From positions 1-64,000 of the forward strand of contig JBEBHH010000007.1 of NCBI GenBank assembly GCA_040080965.1: DNA of 64,000 bases. Direction: 5' to 3'. The position numbers and the translations under genes were made by a program. The DNA is from SHZI01 sp040080965 (GTDB taxonomy: Bacteria; Pseudomonadota; Gammaproteobacteria; Steroidobacterales; GCA-2729495). The notes below the pieces were generated by a model. That model did no database searches, had not been told where the DNA came from, and saw only the letters and a list, made by a program, of their open reading frames with translations. Below are positions 18,114 through 26,654 of the stretch, one piece after another; position 1 is the first letter of the stretch; every line of letters starts with the position of its first letter.

Positions 18114-19256
18114 ATGAGCTACGCAGCGATCACCGGCTGGGGCAAGTGCCTGCCCCCGGCGGTACTGACGAACGCGGACCTGGCCACCTTCCTCGATACC
18201 AGCGACGACTGGATCACGACGCGGACAGGCATGCGGGAGCGGCGCATTTCCCACGTACCCGCCATCGACATGGCTACCGTAGCCAGCTCCCGGGCGCTCG
18301 CCTGTGCCGGACTCGCGGCGCAGGACCTCGACCTCATCGTCTACGGCAGCTGCAGCTTCGACGAGCAGGTGCCCAACAGCGCGTCGGGTGTGCAGGTCCT
18401 GCTCGGCGCCCACAACGCGGGCGCCATGGACATCAATACGGCCTGCACGAGCTTCCTCTACGGGCTCTCGGCGGCCAGCGCCATGGTGCGCTCCGGCGTC
18501 GCCAGGAATGCCCTGGTGATCGGCGTCGAGCTGATCTCCCCCTACATGGACTGGGACAATCGCAACGTGTCAGTGCTGTTTGGCGATGGCGCCGCGGCCG
18601 TGGTTCTCCAGTCCAGCGAGAACGAACTCGGCGTACTCGGCGAGCATCTCGGCTGCTTCGCGGACGCCAGGCAGACGCTCCGGGTGCGCGGCATGGGCTG
18701 CTCCTACGCCAACCAGGGCGTGCAGTACGGGGATACCCTCTGGGACTTCGACGGCCAGGAGATCTTCCGGCGGGCCGTCAAGGGCATGTCCCAGGCCACG
18801 GAGAAGGCGCTTGCCCGGTGCGGCATCACGACCGACGCCATCGACCTCATGGTCCCCCACCAGGCCAACCTGCGCATCATCGAGTCCGTGGCGAAGTACG
18901 CCGGCGTCCCGATGGAGAAGGTCTTCCTGACCGTGGAGCGCTACGGGAACATGTCGGCGGCCACGGTGCCCGTCGCGCTGGTCGAGGCGCTGGAGGCCGG
19001 CCGGGTGAAGCCGGGCGCGATGATCCTGATGCCGGGTTTTGGCGGCGGCCTGACCGTGTGCTCCCATGTCGTGCGCTGGGGCGACCGGGTTACGCCCCTC
19101 GGAACAACCACGGCCGAACTGCCACCGAGTGAGCGGACCGCCCTCGAGATGGTCAATGCGATTCGCGCCCACCGGAGTACCCGCGGCACGTCGGAGCGCG
19201 GGCTGATGGCGCCGCGCTTCGCGGAGACGGGGAGGCTTCCCGGTATCGGGACCTAG
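18114..19256 (+). CDS. 3-oxoacyl-ACP synthase III (FabH)-like ketosynthase
   Basis: A thiolase-fold condensing enzyme of 380 residues. The triad is visible as Cys111 (NTACTSF), His249 (VPHQANLRI) and Asn279 (YGNMSAATVP), matching FabH spacing. It should condense an acyl-CoA or acyl-ACP with malonyl-ACP. It is not next to fabD/fabG/acpP, and a C-terminal extension of about 50 residues goes beyond the usual 315-335, so an accessory role is more likely than housekeeping initiation. Its stop overlaps the convergent YidC-like gene. Confidence 0.83.
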   Translation: MSYAAITGWGKCLPPAVLTNADLATFLDTSDDWITTRTGMRERRISHVPAIDMATVASSRALACAGLAAQDLDLIVYGSCSFDEQVPNSASGVQVLLGAHNAGAMDINTACTSFLYGLSAASAMVRSGVARNALVIGVELISPYMDWDNRNVSVLFGDGAAAVVLQSSENELGVLGEHLGCFADARQTLRVRGMGCSYANQGVQYGDTLWDFDGQEIFRRAVKGMSQATEKALARCGITTDAIDLMVPHQANLRIIESVAKYAGVPMEKVFLTVERYGNMSAATVPVALVEALEAGRVKPGAMILMPGFGGGLTVCSHVVRWGDRVTPLGTTTAELPPSERTALEMVNAIRAHRSTRGTSERGLMAPRFAETGRLPGIGT

Positions 19257-20755
19257 ACCCTGCCGACTGCCCGGCCGAGCAGGATCTTCCCCAGGTGCAG
19301 CAGGTTGTTGGTGGTCCAGTACAGCACCATGCCCGCCGGGAAGGTGTAGAGCAGCACGAAGAACAAGGCGCCCATCCCGTAGAGGCGCAGCCGCTGCCCC
19401 GCCCGAAGCGCCGGTGCCAGGCTGGGGTCTTCCTGAAGGCGGGCGGCAAGGATCGTGAAGAGCGTCATCAGCACCGGCAGCAGGTTCAGGTGTGCGCCGA
19501 AGAACGGCAGCACGCCAGGCAGGGCGGCGACCCGGTCGGGCAATGACAGATCCTGCGCCCAGAGGAAGTGGGCGCCGGCCAGGTCGAAGTTCTCACCGAG
19601 CATGTCGAAGGCCGCGATGAACACCGGGATCTGCACGAGGAAGCCGGCGAGGCTCTTCAGCGTGTAGAACTGGCTGATTCCGTGCCTGCGGTAGGCCTCC
19701 AGGGTGAGGTTGTGCGCCTCCTCGCCCTTGAAATCGCGCTTGATGGCGGCGAGTTCCGGGGCCAGCAGGCTCTGCTGGCGATTCACCTCCGCCTGCCAGC
19801 GCTCCGCGATCCAGGTGAGCGGCCACATCAGCACTTTCACGGACAGCGAGAGGAGCATGATGGCTAACCCCCAGTTGCCGACGATGCCCTGCCAGAATTC
19901 GAGGATGAACCGCAGGCCGCTCGCCAGCGCGCGCAGCCAGTCCCAGAGGCTGGCGTAGAGCATCTTGCCAAGTTCAGGAGCAGCGGCACCCAGTTCCGCC
20001 GCCGTCACAGGGCCAGCGTAGAACTGCAGGTTCACGCTCCCCGAGCCTTCGCTGTCGCGGCCCAGTGTGAGCACTGGCGACTCGGGATTCACTTCCGATG
20101 CGGCCACGCGTAACGATGAGCCTGACCTCAAGAGCACCGTCCAGAAGCGCCCGCGCAACCCCGTCCACTCGCCGGCTGGGAGTGTGCGTCGGTTGCCGTC
20201 GGCGTCGTCACTGGCCGGGATCGACTGGCCCGTGGCGTTCACGACGACGGCGCGATTATCGGTATAGATGCTGGCGAGGCCCGACAACGGCTCGCCGGCG
20301 AGTGCGGGACCTCCGGCGAGCACGAGTTGCGCGCCAGCCGGTACCTGGATGGACGCCGACAGCGTCCTGCCGGCCTCGTCGAGGCGGTAGCTGTGGACCA
20401 GCCGGATGCCGCCGTAGGGCTCAACCGAGGTCAGCATCAGGGTCGTGCCGCCAGCGGACTGTCGCACGTCCCGCTCGTACTCGAGATTCTCGAGCCGGCG
20501 GCTCGCCACGTCGTCCCCCGCGACCTGCCAGGCAAGCCGGGAGCTGCCCGCCGCGGGCCCCAGAAGGGTCAAGGGCTCCTGGCCGGCGATGCACACGGCC
20601 TTGCAGCTGTCCCACCGCCCGGGCAGGCCCCCCGTGAGGTTGATCAGCACCTGCTGCCGCGCCCCTTGCAGGGCGACCGCCGCGGGGAACGCGATGGACG
20701 GCGAGAGCGCGGTCGCCGCGCAGACGATCCAGACTGGCAGTGCCCGAATCTTCAC
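19253..20755 (-). CDS. Divergent YidC/Oxa1-family membrane insertase paralogue
   Basis: A 500-residue YidC-type protein: signal/first helix, a periplasmic beta domain (about 30-265), then the insertase helices. The segment NWGLAIMLLSLSVKVLMWPL, near residue 307, aligns with the YidC helix that normally carries the groove Arg; here it is Lys. The usual NPxGGC hallmark in the next helix is also absent (QFYTLKSLAGFLVQIPVF). It is the last gene of the phosphonate/envelope operon, overlapping the YejM-like gene by 4 nt with a GTG start. A specialised client is likely; the housekeeping yidC should be elsewhere. Confidence 0.8.
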   Translation of the reverse strand: MKIRALPVWIVCAATALSPSIAFPAAVALQGARQQVLINLTGGLPGRWDSCKAVCIAGQEPLTLLGPAAGSSRLAWQVAGDDVASRRLENLEYERDVRQSAGGTTLMLTSVEPYGGIRLVHSYRLDEAGRTLSASIQVPAGAQLVLAGGPALAGEPLSGLASIYTDNRAVVVNATGQSIPASDDADGNRRTLPAGEWTGLRGRFWTVLLRSGSSLRVAASEVNPESPVLTLGRDSEGSGSVNLQFYAGPVTAAELGAAAPELGKMLYASLWDWLRALASGLRFILEFWQGIVGNWGLAIMLLSLSVKVLMWPLTWIAERWQAEVNRQQSLLAPELAAIKRDFKGEEAHNLTLEAYRRHGISQFYTLKSLAGFLVQIPVFIAAFDMLGENFDLAGAHFLWAQDLSLPDRVAALPGVLPFFGAHLNLLPVLMTLFTILAARLQEDPSLAPALRAGQRLRLYGMGALFFVLLYTFPAGMVLYWTTNNLLHLGKILLGRAVGRV

Positions 20756-22554
20756 TGGTAAAACCGCCGCATCTCGCGCATGGATTCCTCGATCAGCCGG
20801 GCATTGGGCCTGGCATCCGCCGGCGGGCGGTAGTCCGGGCCCAGGACCTCGGCGAAGCCGCCGGGTTCCGTCACCATAACGCGGCCCGGCTCCACGATGG
20901 CGTGGTCGTGATAGCTGCCGGCGATGATCCAGTCCCAGGACACGCCGTCGAAGAGATTGCGGCCCACGCTGTAGTCGGCGGGGTCGTTCGTGCAGGCGAA
21001 CAGTCCCGCAAGAAGCGTCGCGGGCAGGTCCTGGTGGGCGGTCCGGTGTTCGTAGACACGGGCCGGTTTGCCCGGCCAGCGCATGAGCAGGGTGGCGCGC
21101 AGCTGGTACGGGCCGAAATTGCTGGCGTGGCCGTAGTAGCCGAGCCCGAGGTCGTCGAATTCATAGCCGTGGTCGCTGGTGATCATCACCAGCGTGTCGT
21201 CCCGCAGTCCGGCGGACTCGAGGGCTGCCAGCACCCGCGCCACCTCCCCGTCCACCATGTGCACCCCGTTCCGGTACTGGAGCCAGCGCTCCCGGGCCTT
21301 GCCGTTCGCGAGGTAACGGTCGTCGGGCACCAGGCCTGCGGTGGCCCCGCCTTCGGTGACGGGCGGGTCGTAGTAGAGGAAGGCGAAGAACGGAGCGGCC
21401 GGGGTCCCGCCGGCCCGGCGCGCGTCGACCCAGCGCAGCCAGTCGGCGGTGACGGCGCGGTTCTTCTCCACGCCCGTCGCGTCGGCCTCGGGCTTGAGGC
21501 CGGGGACTCCGGCAAACACGGTGCGGTCGATCAGGGTCGGGCTGCCGTAGCCCACGGCGCTGGAGGTCATCAGCTCGTAGCCCTGGTGGCGGAATTCCTC
21601 CAGCAGCACCGGTGGACGCTGGACGTCGTAGAAGGTCTGCCAGTAGGTGCTGGGCAGGCCGTAGAACATGGAAAACAGGCCCATGCGCGACGAGTTGCCG
21701 CCGCTCCAGTGGTTGGCGAACGCCTGGCCCGCGTCGCGGAAGGCGGCGACGGTGGGACTGGACACGGGGTCGATGGCGTCCGGGCGCAGCGCGTCGATGA
21801 GAATCCAGAGGACGTTGGATTTCGCGCTGCCCGGCGCCGCGCACTGGAGCGGCTTCAGCGGATACCGAAGATCGCCGGCCGCATCGGCACTGCCCTGCCG
21901 GAGCAACCGCGCCTGGCGCACCCGTTCCTCGTCCAGCCAGCCCAGCTTCGCCAGCGTGCGCTTGCCGTGGAGCGGGTAATAGAGCGGCAGCATTGCCGTG
22001 AAGCGGGTCACCGGGCTGTAGCCCACCGCGTCCGCCCACACGTGCAGGCCCTGGCTGGCGACCCAGCACGCCAGGATGCCCGCGGCGAGCACCCGGCCGC
22101 CGGCGGGTCGCGGGCGACCGGCCAGCCAGCGCCGGAGGCTCCCGGCCAGCATCGATTCGAAGGCCAGGGCAATGAGGAACACGATGCCGGTAAACACCCA
22201 GGTGGAGGTCTCGAACAGCACCACGGTAAAGAGGCTGAGGTGGAATCGCCGCTCCACGAACAGGTTGGTGTCCAGCACGAGGAGGACCAGGCCGGCCGCG
22301 CCGAGCAGGACCGCGACAGGCATCACCAGGCGGCGCGCGGGCCAGGCCGCGATGAGCGGTCCCAGAACCAGAAATGGCAGCGCGATGGCCAGCAAGCCCA
22401 TCTGACCGAGCATCGCCAGAGGGACATACACGGTCGCCAGCGCCGCATCCGGCCAGGACCAGGCTGGCAGGTAGCGGAGGGCCACGAGCAGGTAGAGCCC
22501 GGCGTTCACGGCGCCGAACCAGCCTGCCCAGCGATACAGTTCCCGGCGGGTCAT
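20752..22554 (-). CDS. YejM/PbgA-like sulfatase-fold inner-membrane protein
   Basis: A 600-residue protein with five N-terminal helices (about 1-175), a linker, and a periplasmic alkaline-phosphatase/sulfatase-fold domain. The N-terminal part through WADAVGYSPVTRFTAMLPLY and the LRYPLKPL region match the DUF3413/YejM architecture. Metal-type residues are visible in LWILIDALRPDAI, in GGNSSRMGLFSMFYG (Ser nucleophile position) and in MITSDHGYEF (Asp-His). YejM governs LPS synthesis in enterics; relatives transfer phosphoethanolamine or glycerophosphate. In this operon a head-group transferase or envelope sensor role is plausible. It overlaps both neighbours by 4 nt. Confidence 0.82.
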   Translation of the reverse strand: MTRRELYRWAGWFGAVNAGLYLLVALRYLPAWSWPDAALATVYVPLAMLGQMGLLAIALPFLVLGPLIAAWPARRLVMPVAVLLGAAGLVLLVLDTNLFVERRFHLSLFTVVLFETSTWVFTGIVFLIALAFESMLAGSLRRWLAGRPRPAGGRVLAAGILACWVASQGLHVWADAVGYSPVTRFTAMLPLYYPLHGKRTLAKLGWLDEERVRQARLLRQGSADAAGDLRYPLKPLQCAAPGSAKSNVLWILIDALRPDAIDPVSSPTVAAFRDAGQAFANHWSGGNSSRMGLFSMFYGLPSTYWQTFYDVQRPPVLLEEFRHQGYELMTSSAVGYGSPTLIDRTVFAGVPGLKPEADATGVEKNRAVTADWLRWVDARRAGGTPAAPFFAFLYYDPPVTEGGATAGLVPDDRYLANGKARERWLQYRNGVHMVDGEVARVLAALESAGLRDDTLVMITSDHGYEFDDLGLGYYGHASNFGPYQLRATLLMRWPGKPARVYEHRTAHQDLPATLLAGLFACTNDPADYSVGRNLFDGVSWDWIIAGSYHDHAIVEPGRVMVTEPGGFAEVLGPDYRPPADARPNARLIEESMREMRRFYQ

Positions 22555-23705
22555 GCGCCCCGGCGTCCCCGGACGTCAGCGGCGATCCGCGCGATGGCGG
22601 CCGCGCCCGCGGGACCGCTGCTACCCAGGTTGCAGACCCAGTCGTTCCGCAGGGCCGCCACGCTGGCGCGAAACCGGGCCGGGTCCGCCACCAGCTCGCG
22701 GATCCGCGCGGGCGCCTCGCCGATGGCAGCGGGCGGGAGCAGCGCCCCGAGCCGTGCGCGCACGTAGGACTCGAAGGGCTCCAGTCCCAGCTCAGGCCAG
22801 GTGTCGTTCCGGGCCTTGGGTGGTACGTCGATGTAGAGCACCGGCTTCTCCAGGCCCATGCCGTAGTCCTGCCCTGCCCCGGACCAGTCGGTGATCATCA
22901 CGTGGGAATCGTAAAGCGAATCGCTCTCCCCCATCTGCTCCATGAGCCGGAAGCGGGGGTTGGCCCCGTGCCGTCGCGCGATGTCATCGATCACGGCGGG
23001 CGTCATCCAGCGCGTCTGGTAGTGGGGCCGCAGCGTGACGCGGAAGCCGGCGTCGAGCAGGGTTGCAACCAGCGGTCCGCCGCACACGGGCAGGATGGTC
23101 TGCTCGCCCCAGGACGGGGCCACGAGCACGTGAATGTCGCCGTCGCTGGCAATGGGCGGCGGCTCGCGCCGGTTGGCCAGCAGCTCTTCCAGGCGGCCAT
23201 AGCCGTGGGGAATGAGCTGCTTGGCGGGCAGCCCCTGCAATTCCTCGCGGCGGCGGATCTCCCGCATCTGGTGCGGCCCGGCGCAGAGGATGGTGTCGTA
23301 GTTGTCGAACGAGTTGGCGCGATCAGCCATGTGGGTGCTGATCAGCGAGTGGAACATGTAGACCACATGCACGGGGTGCACGGAGCGCTTCAGCTCGAGA
23401 TTGCCGAAATCGAGGATCTGGGTCACCAGCACGTCGGCGTCCAGGAACTGGCAGAACGAGATCCGCCAGACGCCCTTGCCGACGCAGAACCCGCGGATGC
23501 GCGCGGTGGCCTGGTGCAGGCCCGGGTCCTCCGGATCCGAGCTCACGTACAGGACGGACTCGCCCAGCACGTCCGTCAGGTGCCGGATGACCGGCGCGAA
23601 GTGGTGCCAGTCCTGCCGGCTTTCCGACAGGAAGACGATGCGCCGCTCGTCCCGGGGAATGCGCTTGAAAGCGCGCCAGGCCCGCCACTCGCCGAACCAG
23701 GACAC
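22551..23705 (-). CDS. CDP-glycerol glycerophosphotransferase-like (TagB/TagF-type) transferase
   Basis: A 384-residue soluble or peripheral protein with the two-domain glycosyltransferase-B-like fold of teichoic-acid glycerophosphotransferases. Recognisable parts are VVYMFHSLISTHM near residue 125, LIPHGYGRLEELL, RPHYQTRWMTP and the C-terminal ITDWSGAGQDYGMGLEKPVL, which corresponds to the CDP-binding TDYSS region. The family moves phospho-alcohol groups from CDP-activated donors, so a CMP-phosphonate from the PntC-like enzyme is an attractive donor (inference). GTG start 8 nt after the FkbM gene; the stop overlaps the yejM-like gene. Confidence 0.78.
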   Translation of the reverse strand: MSWFGEWRAWRAFKRIPRDERRIVFLSESRQDWHHFAPVIRHLTDVLGESVLYVSSDPEDPGLHQATARIRGFCVGKGVWRISFCQFLDADVLVTQILDFGNLELKRSVHPVHVVYMFHSLISTHMADRANSFDNYDTILCAGPHQMREIRRREELQGLPAKQLIPHGYGRLEELLANRREPPPIASDGDIHVLVAPSWGEQTILPVCGGPLVATLLDAGFRVTLRPHYQTRWMTPAVIDDIARRHGANPRFRLMEQMGESDSLYDSHVMITDWSGAGQDYGMGLEKPVLYIDVPPKARNDTWPELGLEPFESYVRARLGALLPPAAIGEAPARIRELVADPARFRASVAALRNDWVCNLGSSGPAGAAAIARIAADVRGRRGA

Positions 23706-23713
23706 GGGTCGCC

Positions 23714-24457
23714 TCAGCCGGCCCGGAGAAACGTGACTTCGCGGCCGGTGTCGCTGACCGCCGCGATCCGGTACCCCGCCGCCCGCAGGCCGGCGACGGC
23801 GCGCCGGGTGGCGTCCAGCCCCACCTCCGGAAAGCGGTGATGGAACTCCACGAGGACCTGCCCCGGCAGGAAGCCACTGGCCAGCATGTCATCCAGCACC
23901 GCGTACTCGGCGCCCTCGATATCCATGCGGAGCAGGTCGGGAACGGGGCAACCCAGCCGTCTGGCGATGGTGGTGAGCCGGCAGCCCTCGGCCACGACGG
24001 CTCCGGCGACGACGGCTCTGGCGCCGCCGGTGCGCGATGCGACGACGCTGAGCATGGGCGCGCTGCCGGCGCGGTTCGCCTTGCGCTGCTCGAGGTGAAT
24101 GGGACCGTCCTCTGCCACCACCGCCCACGGGTGATGCCGGAATCCGGCCGGCAGCGCCAGGGCGCCGAGCCAGTCGTTGCTGAAGGGCGTGGGATCGAAG
24201 GTGTCCACGATGGCGGCGTAGTCCTGGATGAGGCCGAGCTCGAAGTCGATGTTGTTGCCGACACCGAGGCCGAACACGCGCGCGCCGCGGGGCAGGCGCT
24301 GGTGGCACAGCAGCCAGCCGGCGGCAGGCCGCACCGGTTCCCGGATCTCGGCCCGCAGCCAGAGCTCGCGGCCGGCCAGTCGCCGGGCCAGGCGCTTGGC
24401 GCGCTGGTAGAACGGCTGGCCACGGAGCTGCTTGCGGAGCTGCCGAAGGCTGGTCAC
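23714..24457 (-). CDS. FkbM-family SAM-dependent methyltransferase
   Basis: A 247-residue class I methyltransferase. The FkbM hallmark is seen as LLRMDIEGAEYAVLDDML near residue 190, and the SAM-binding Gly-rich loop as VFGLGVGNNIDFELGL near 62. FkbM enzymes O-methylate sugars and other hydroxyls in glycans and natural products. Here it may methylate the glycan acceptor or the phosphonate head group; nothing in the sequence decides. GTG start, 21 nt after the small exported-protein gene. Confidence 0.82.
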   Translation of the reverse strand: MTSLRQLRKQLRGQPFYQRAKRLARRLAGRELWLRAEIREPVRPAAGWLLCHQRLPRGARVFGLGVGNNIDFELGLIQDYAAIVDTFDPTPFSNDWLGALALPAGFRHHPWAVVAEDGPIHLEQRKANRAGSAPMLSVVASRTGGARAVVAGAVVAEGCRLTTIARRLGCPVPDLLRMDIEGAEYAVLDDMLASGFLPGQVLVEFHHRFPEVGLDATRRAVAGLRAAGYRIAAVSDTGREVTFLRAG

Positions 24458-24478
24458 CGGCGCTCCTGGAACTCGGGC

Positions 24479-24775
24479 CTAGGAGGACCGGTTGGACTGG
24501 CCCGGAGACTGGCCCGGAGACTGGGCGGCGCTCGGGCCGGCGCTCGGGCCACCCGGCTTTTGCGGCGGGCGGCGCAGGACCAGGTTCTTCAGCTTGTACC
24601 AGTAGGTCTTCACGGCCAGGCCGATCGTGGCGAAGAGCCCCACGATCGCCGAGAGGATCATGCTGCCGGTGCTGGGATCCAGGTAGGCGTGGGCCTCCGG
24701 CGCCAGGCCGGCCAGGCTGCAGAACAGTGCCAGGAGAAGCGCGGAATGTCGGGGCTTGTGCATGGCGCGCATCAT
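24479..24775 (-). CDS. Small exported membrane protein with YLDPSTGS motif
   Basis: A 98-residue protein. A signal peptide with likely cleavage after AHA near residue 29 is followed at once by YLDPSTGS, then one transmembrane helix (MILSAIVGLFATIGLAV), a short basic stretch and a low-complexity Pro/Ser/Gln/Gly tail. Small proteins that begin their mature part with Y(L/I)DPGTGS accompany envelope glycan clusters in other bacteria as I recall, but their function is unknown. It overlaps the PntC-like gene by 4 nt. An alternative ATG lies 12 nt further in. Confidence 0.7.
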   Translation of the reverse strand: MMRAMHKPRHSALLLALFCSLAGLAPEAHAYLDPSTGSMILSAIVGLFATIGLAVKTYWYKLKNLVLRRPPQKPGGPSAGPSAAQSPGQSPGQSNRSS

Positions 24776-25530
24776 AACGCAGCCCGGCGCGCCGCGGCCT
24801 CGGTGCGCCGACGCACCTCCGGGTAGACGGTGCTCCGGGCGCGGGCCAGGTGGGAGGGGTCGTCGATCTCTCCCCAGACCAGGTCGGCAACGACCGGGCA
24901 GGCGATGGGCTGTTCGCGGCCGGCGGCGACCAGGCAGTCAGTCTCGTAGTCGTACTTCAGCGACGTCGCGAAGGCCCGCCCGGCAATGCCGCACATCCGC
25001 CCGTACAGCTCCGCGGAGATCTTCGAGATGCCGACCAGCTCCCCGGCGACGCCGGGCCCGAGGGCTGAGCGGTCCTTCGACATGTTGACCAGGTTGCCGT
25101 GCCGGCACTCCACGTACACCTCGTCGCCCGCACGGGTCGGCCCGGAGAGCAGGATGGCATCGGCGGCCGGGTGCTCCAGCAGGCTGGTCAGCGCCCGGGG
25201 CTCGTACACCAGATCGGATTCCAGGAGCAGGAATTCCCCCTGAGCGGCCTCCCGGGCGCAGAACAGCGAGTACATGCTGCCCGATTCGGCAAACCGCGGA
25301 TTGTGGACGGTGCGGACCAGGCCCCCGCTCCGGCGGGCCAGGTCATCGTAGTGGCCGGCGCAATGCCCGGTGACGATCAGCACGTCGCGGATGCCCGCCT
25401 GCACAAGCCGACCGATGGATTCCTCGATGATGGACAGTTCGCCGAGGCGCAGGAAGCCCTTCGGGAAGTCGCCCACGTGCCCGGCCAGCCGGGTGCCCCG
25501 GCCGGCGGCGAGAATGACCGCCGACCTCAC
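24772..25530 (-). CDS. PntC-like phosphonate (AEP) cytidylyltransferase
   Basis: A 252-residue nucleotidyltransferase from a GTG start that overlaps the AEP transaminase stop. AVILAAGRGTRL at residues 4-15 is the canonical NTP loop, followed by FPKGFLRLGELSI, VTGHCAGHYDDLA, ESGSMYSLF, LLLESDLVYEP and GDEVYVE. This arrangement matches PntC, which couples CTP to 2-aminoethylphosphonate to give CMP-AEP. In Treponema denticola PntC is fused to the AEP transaminase; here they are separate, adjacent and translationally coupled. Substrate (AEP or 1-hydroxy-AEP) is inferred. The longer open frame upstream is a shadow of neighbouring genes. Confidence 0.82.
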   Translation of the reverse strand: MRSAVILAAGRGTRLAGHVGDFPKGFLRLGELSIIEESIGRLVQAGIRDVLIVTGHCAGHYDDLARRSGGLVRTVHNPRFAESGSMYSLFCAREAAQGEFLLLESDLVYEPRALTSLLEHPAADAILLSGPTRAGDEVYVECRHGNLVNMSKDRSALGPGVAGELVGISKISAELYGRMCGIAGRAFATSLKYDYETDCLVAAGREQPIACPVVADLVWGEIDDPSHLARARSTVYPEVRRRTEAAARRAAL

Positions 25531-26654
25531 GGGGCGCCGCCGCCGTGACCGGCCAGGTGGCGGCCGAGGGCGCGGCACAGCCGGTCCAGGTCGTCCTGCC
25601 GGATGTCGCCCATGTGGGCAATGCGGAAGATCTGCGCACCCAGGTCCCCCTGCCCGGCGTAGATGACGAAGCCGTCGGCCTTCAGCGCGTCGTGCAGTGG
25701 GGCGTAGTCCTGCCCCGCCGGCAACTGCCAGGACCAGAGCACCGCCGAGTAGTCGGCGGCGGGCAGCAGGGTCCGCACGCCCAGGTTGCCGAGCGTGGCG
25801 GCGATGCGCGCCGCGCGGGCGGCGTAGGCCTGTCGCCGGGCCTCGGTGCCGCCCTGCTCCGCGTGCTCCGCCAGGGCCTCCTGCAGGGCGAACGCGACCT
25901 GGGGCGGCAGGGTGAACGGCGAGAAGCCATCCCTGTGCTGGGTGCCGTAGTAACTGCGCAGGTCCAGGTACAGGGTGCCGGCGCGCTGGGTGGGACCGTC
26001 CCAGAGGTCGTCCCGGCCCAGGACGAAGGACAGGCCGGCGACGCCGTGCAGGCACTTGTTGGCCGTGCCGGCGAGCGCGCCGACGTTCCAGGCAACCGCA
26101 TCGATCCGTTCGGCGCCGAAGCTGCTCACCGCATCGAGCAGCAGCGTTACCTGGCGCTCGCGGCACAGGCGGCCCAGCGCCGCCAGGTCGTTGAGGCGGC
26201 CGGTGGTGGTCTCGTGGTGCACCACCGCCAGGTGCCGGATGGCGGGCTCGGCATCCAGGTGCCGCGCGATGCCGGCCAGGTCGATGGCTGCTGTCCAGGG
26301 ATGGCCTGCCACCCGGTGAGGCTTGCCGTGGATCTCCAGCATCCGGGCCATGCGCTCGCCGTAGACGCCGTTGGCCACCACGAGCGTGGTGCTGGTATCC
26401 GGTGCGAACGTGGCGAGCATCGCCTCGACGGCGGCCGTGCCCGATCCCGCCAGCGTCACGGACCGGTAGCGCGCCGCCATCCCGTCGTGGACACGCACCA
26501 GGCGCCGGTTGATGTCCTGCATCAGGGCCGCGAACTCCGGTTCCCGGTGGCACCAGTCGCCCCGGGACATGGCCGCCCGCACCCGGTCGCTCAAGGTCAC
26601 CGGCCCCGGATTGAGCAGGATCTGCCGCGGGGTCAGCTCGCCGGCGGGCGTCAT
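25527..26654 (-). CDS. aepZ: 2-aminoethylphosphonate:pyruvate transaminase-like (class V aminotransferase)
   Basis: A PLP enzyme of 375 residues related to PhnW. ILLNPGPVTLSDRVRAAMSR near the N-terminus, GSGTAAVEAML near residue 70, HHETTTGRLN, DAVSSFGAE and the PLP lysine in GTANKCLHG (about Lys197) are all in place. It would aminate phosphonoacetaldehyde to AEP in the biosynthetic direction, since decarboxylase and mutase genes lie directly upstream and no phosphonatase (PhnX) is seen. It overlaps both neighbours by 4 nt. Confidence 0.87.
   Translation of the reverse strand: MTPAGELTPRQILLNPGPVTLSDRVRAAMSRGDWCHREPEFAALMQDINRRLVRVHDGMAARYRSVTLAGSGTAAVEAMLATFAPDTSTTLVVANGVYGERMARMLEIHGKPHRVAGHPWTAAIDLAGIARHLDAEPAIRHLAVVHHETTTGRLNDLAALGRLCRERQVTLLLDAVSSFGAERIDAVAWNVGALAGTANKCLHGVAGLSFVLGRDDLWDGPTQRAGTLYLDLRSYYGTQHRDGFSPFTLPPQVAFALQEALAEHAEQGGTEARRQAYAARAARIAATLGNLGVRTLLPAADYSAVLWSWQLPAGQDYAPLHDALKADGFVIYAGQGDLGAQIFRIAHMGDIRQDDLDRLCRALGRHLAGHGGGAP

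Noticed and set aside
20740..22767. Long plus-strand open frame opposite the YejM-like gene
   Set aside because: Antisense to a well-supported gene; its product is rich in Gly, Val, His and Arg with no motif, typical of G+C-rich shadow frames. The same applies to the long frames opposite pilY1 and aceE.
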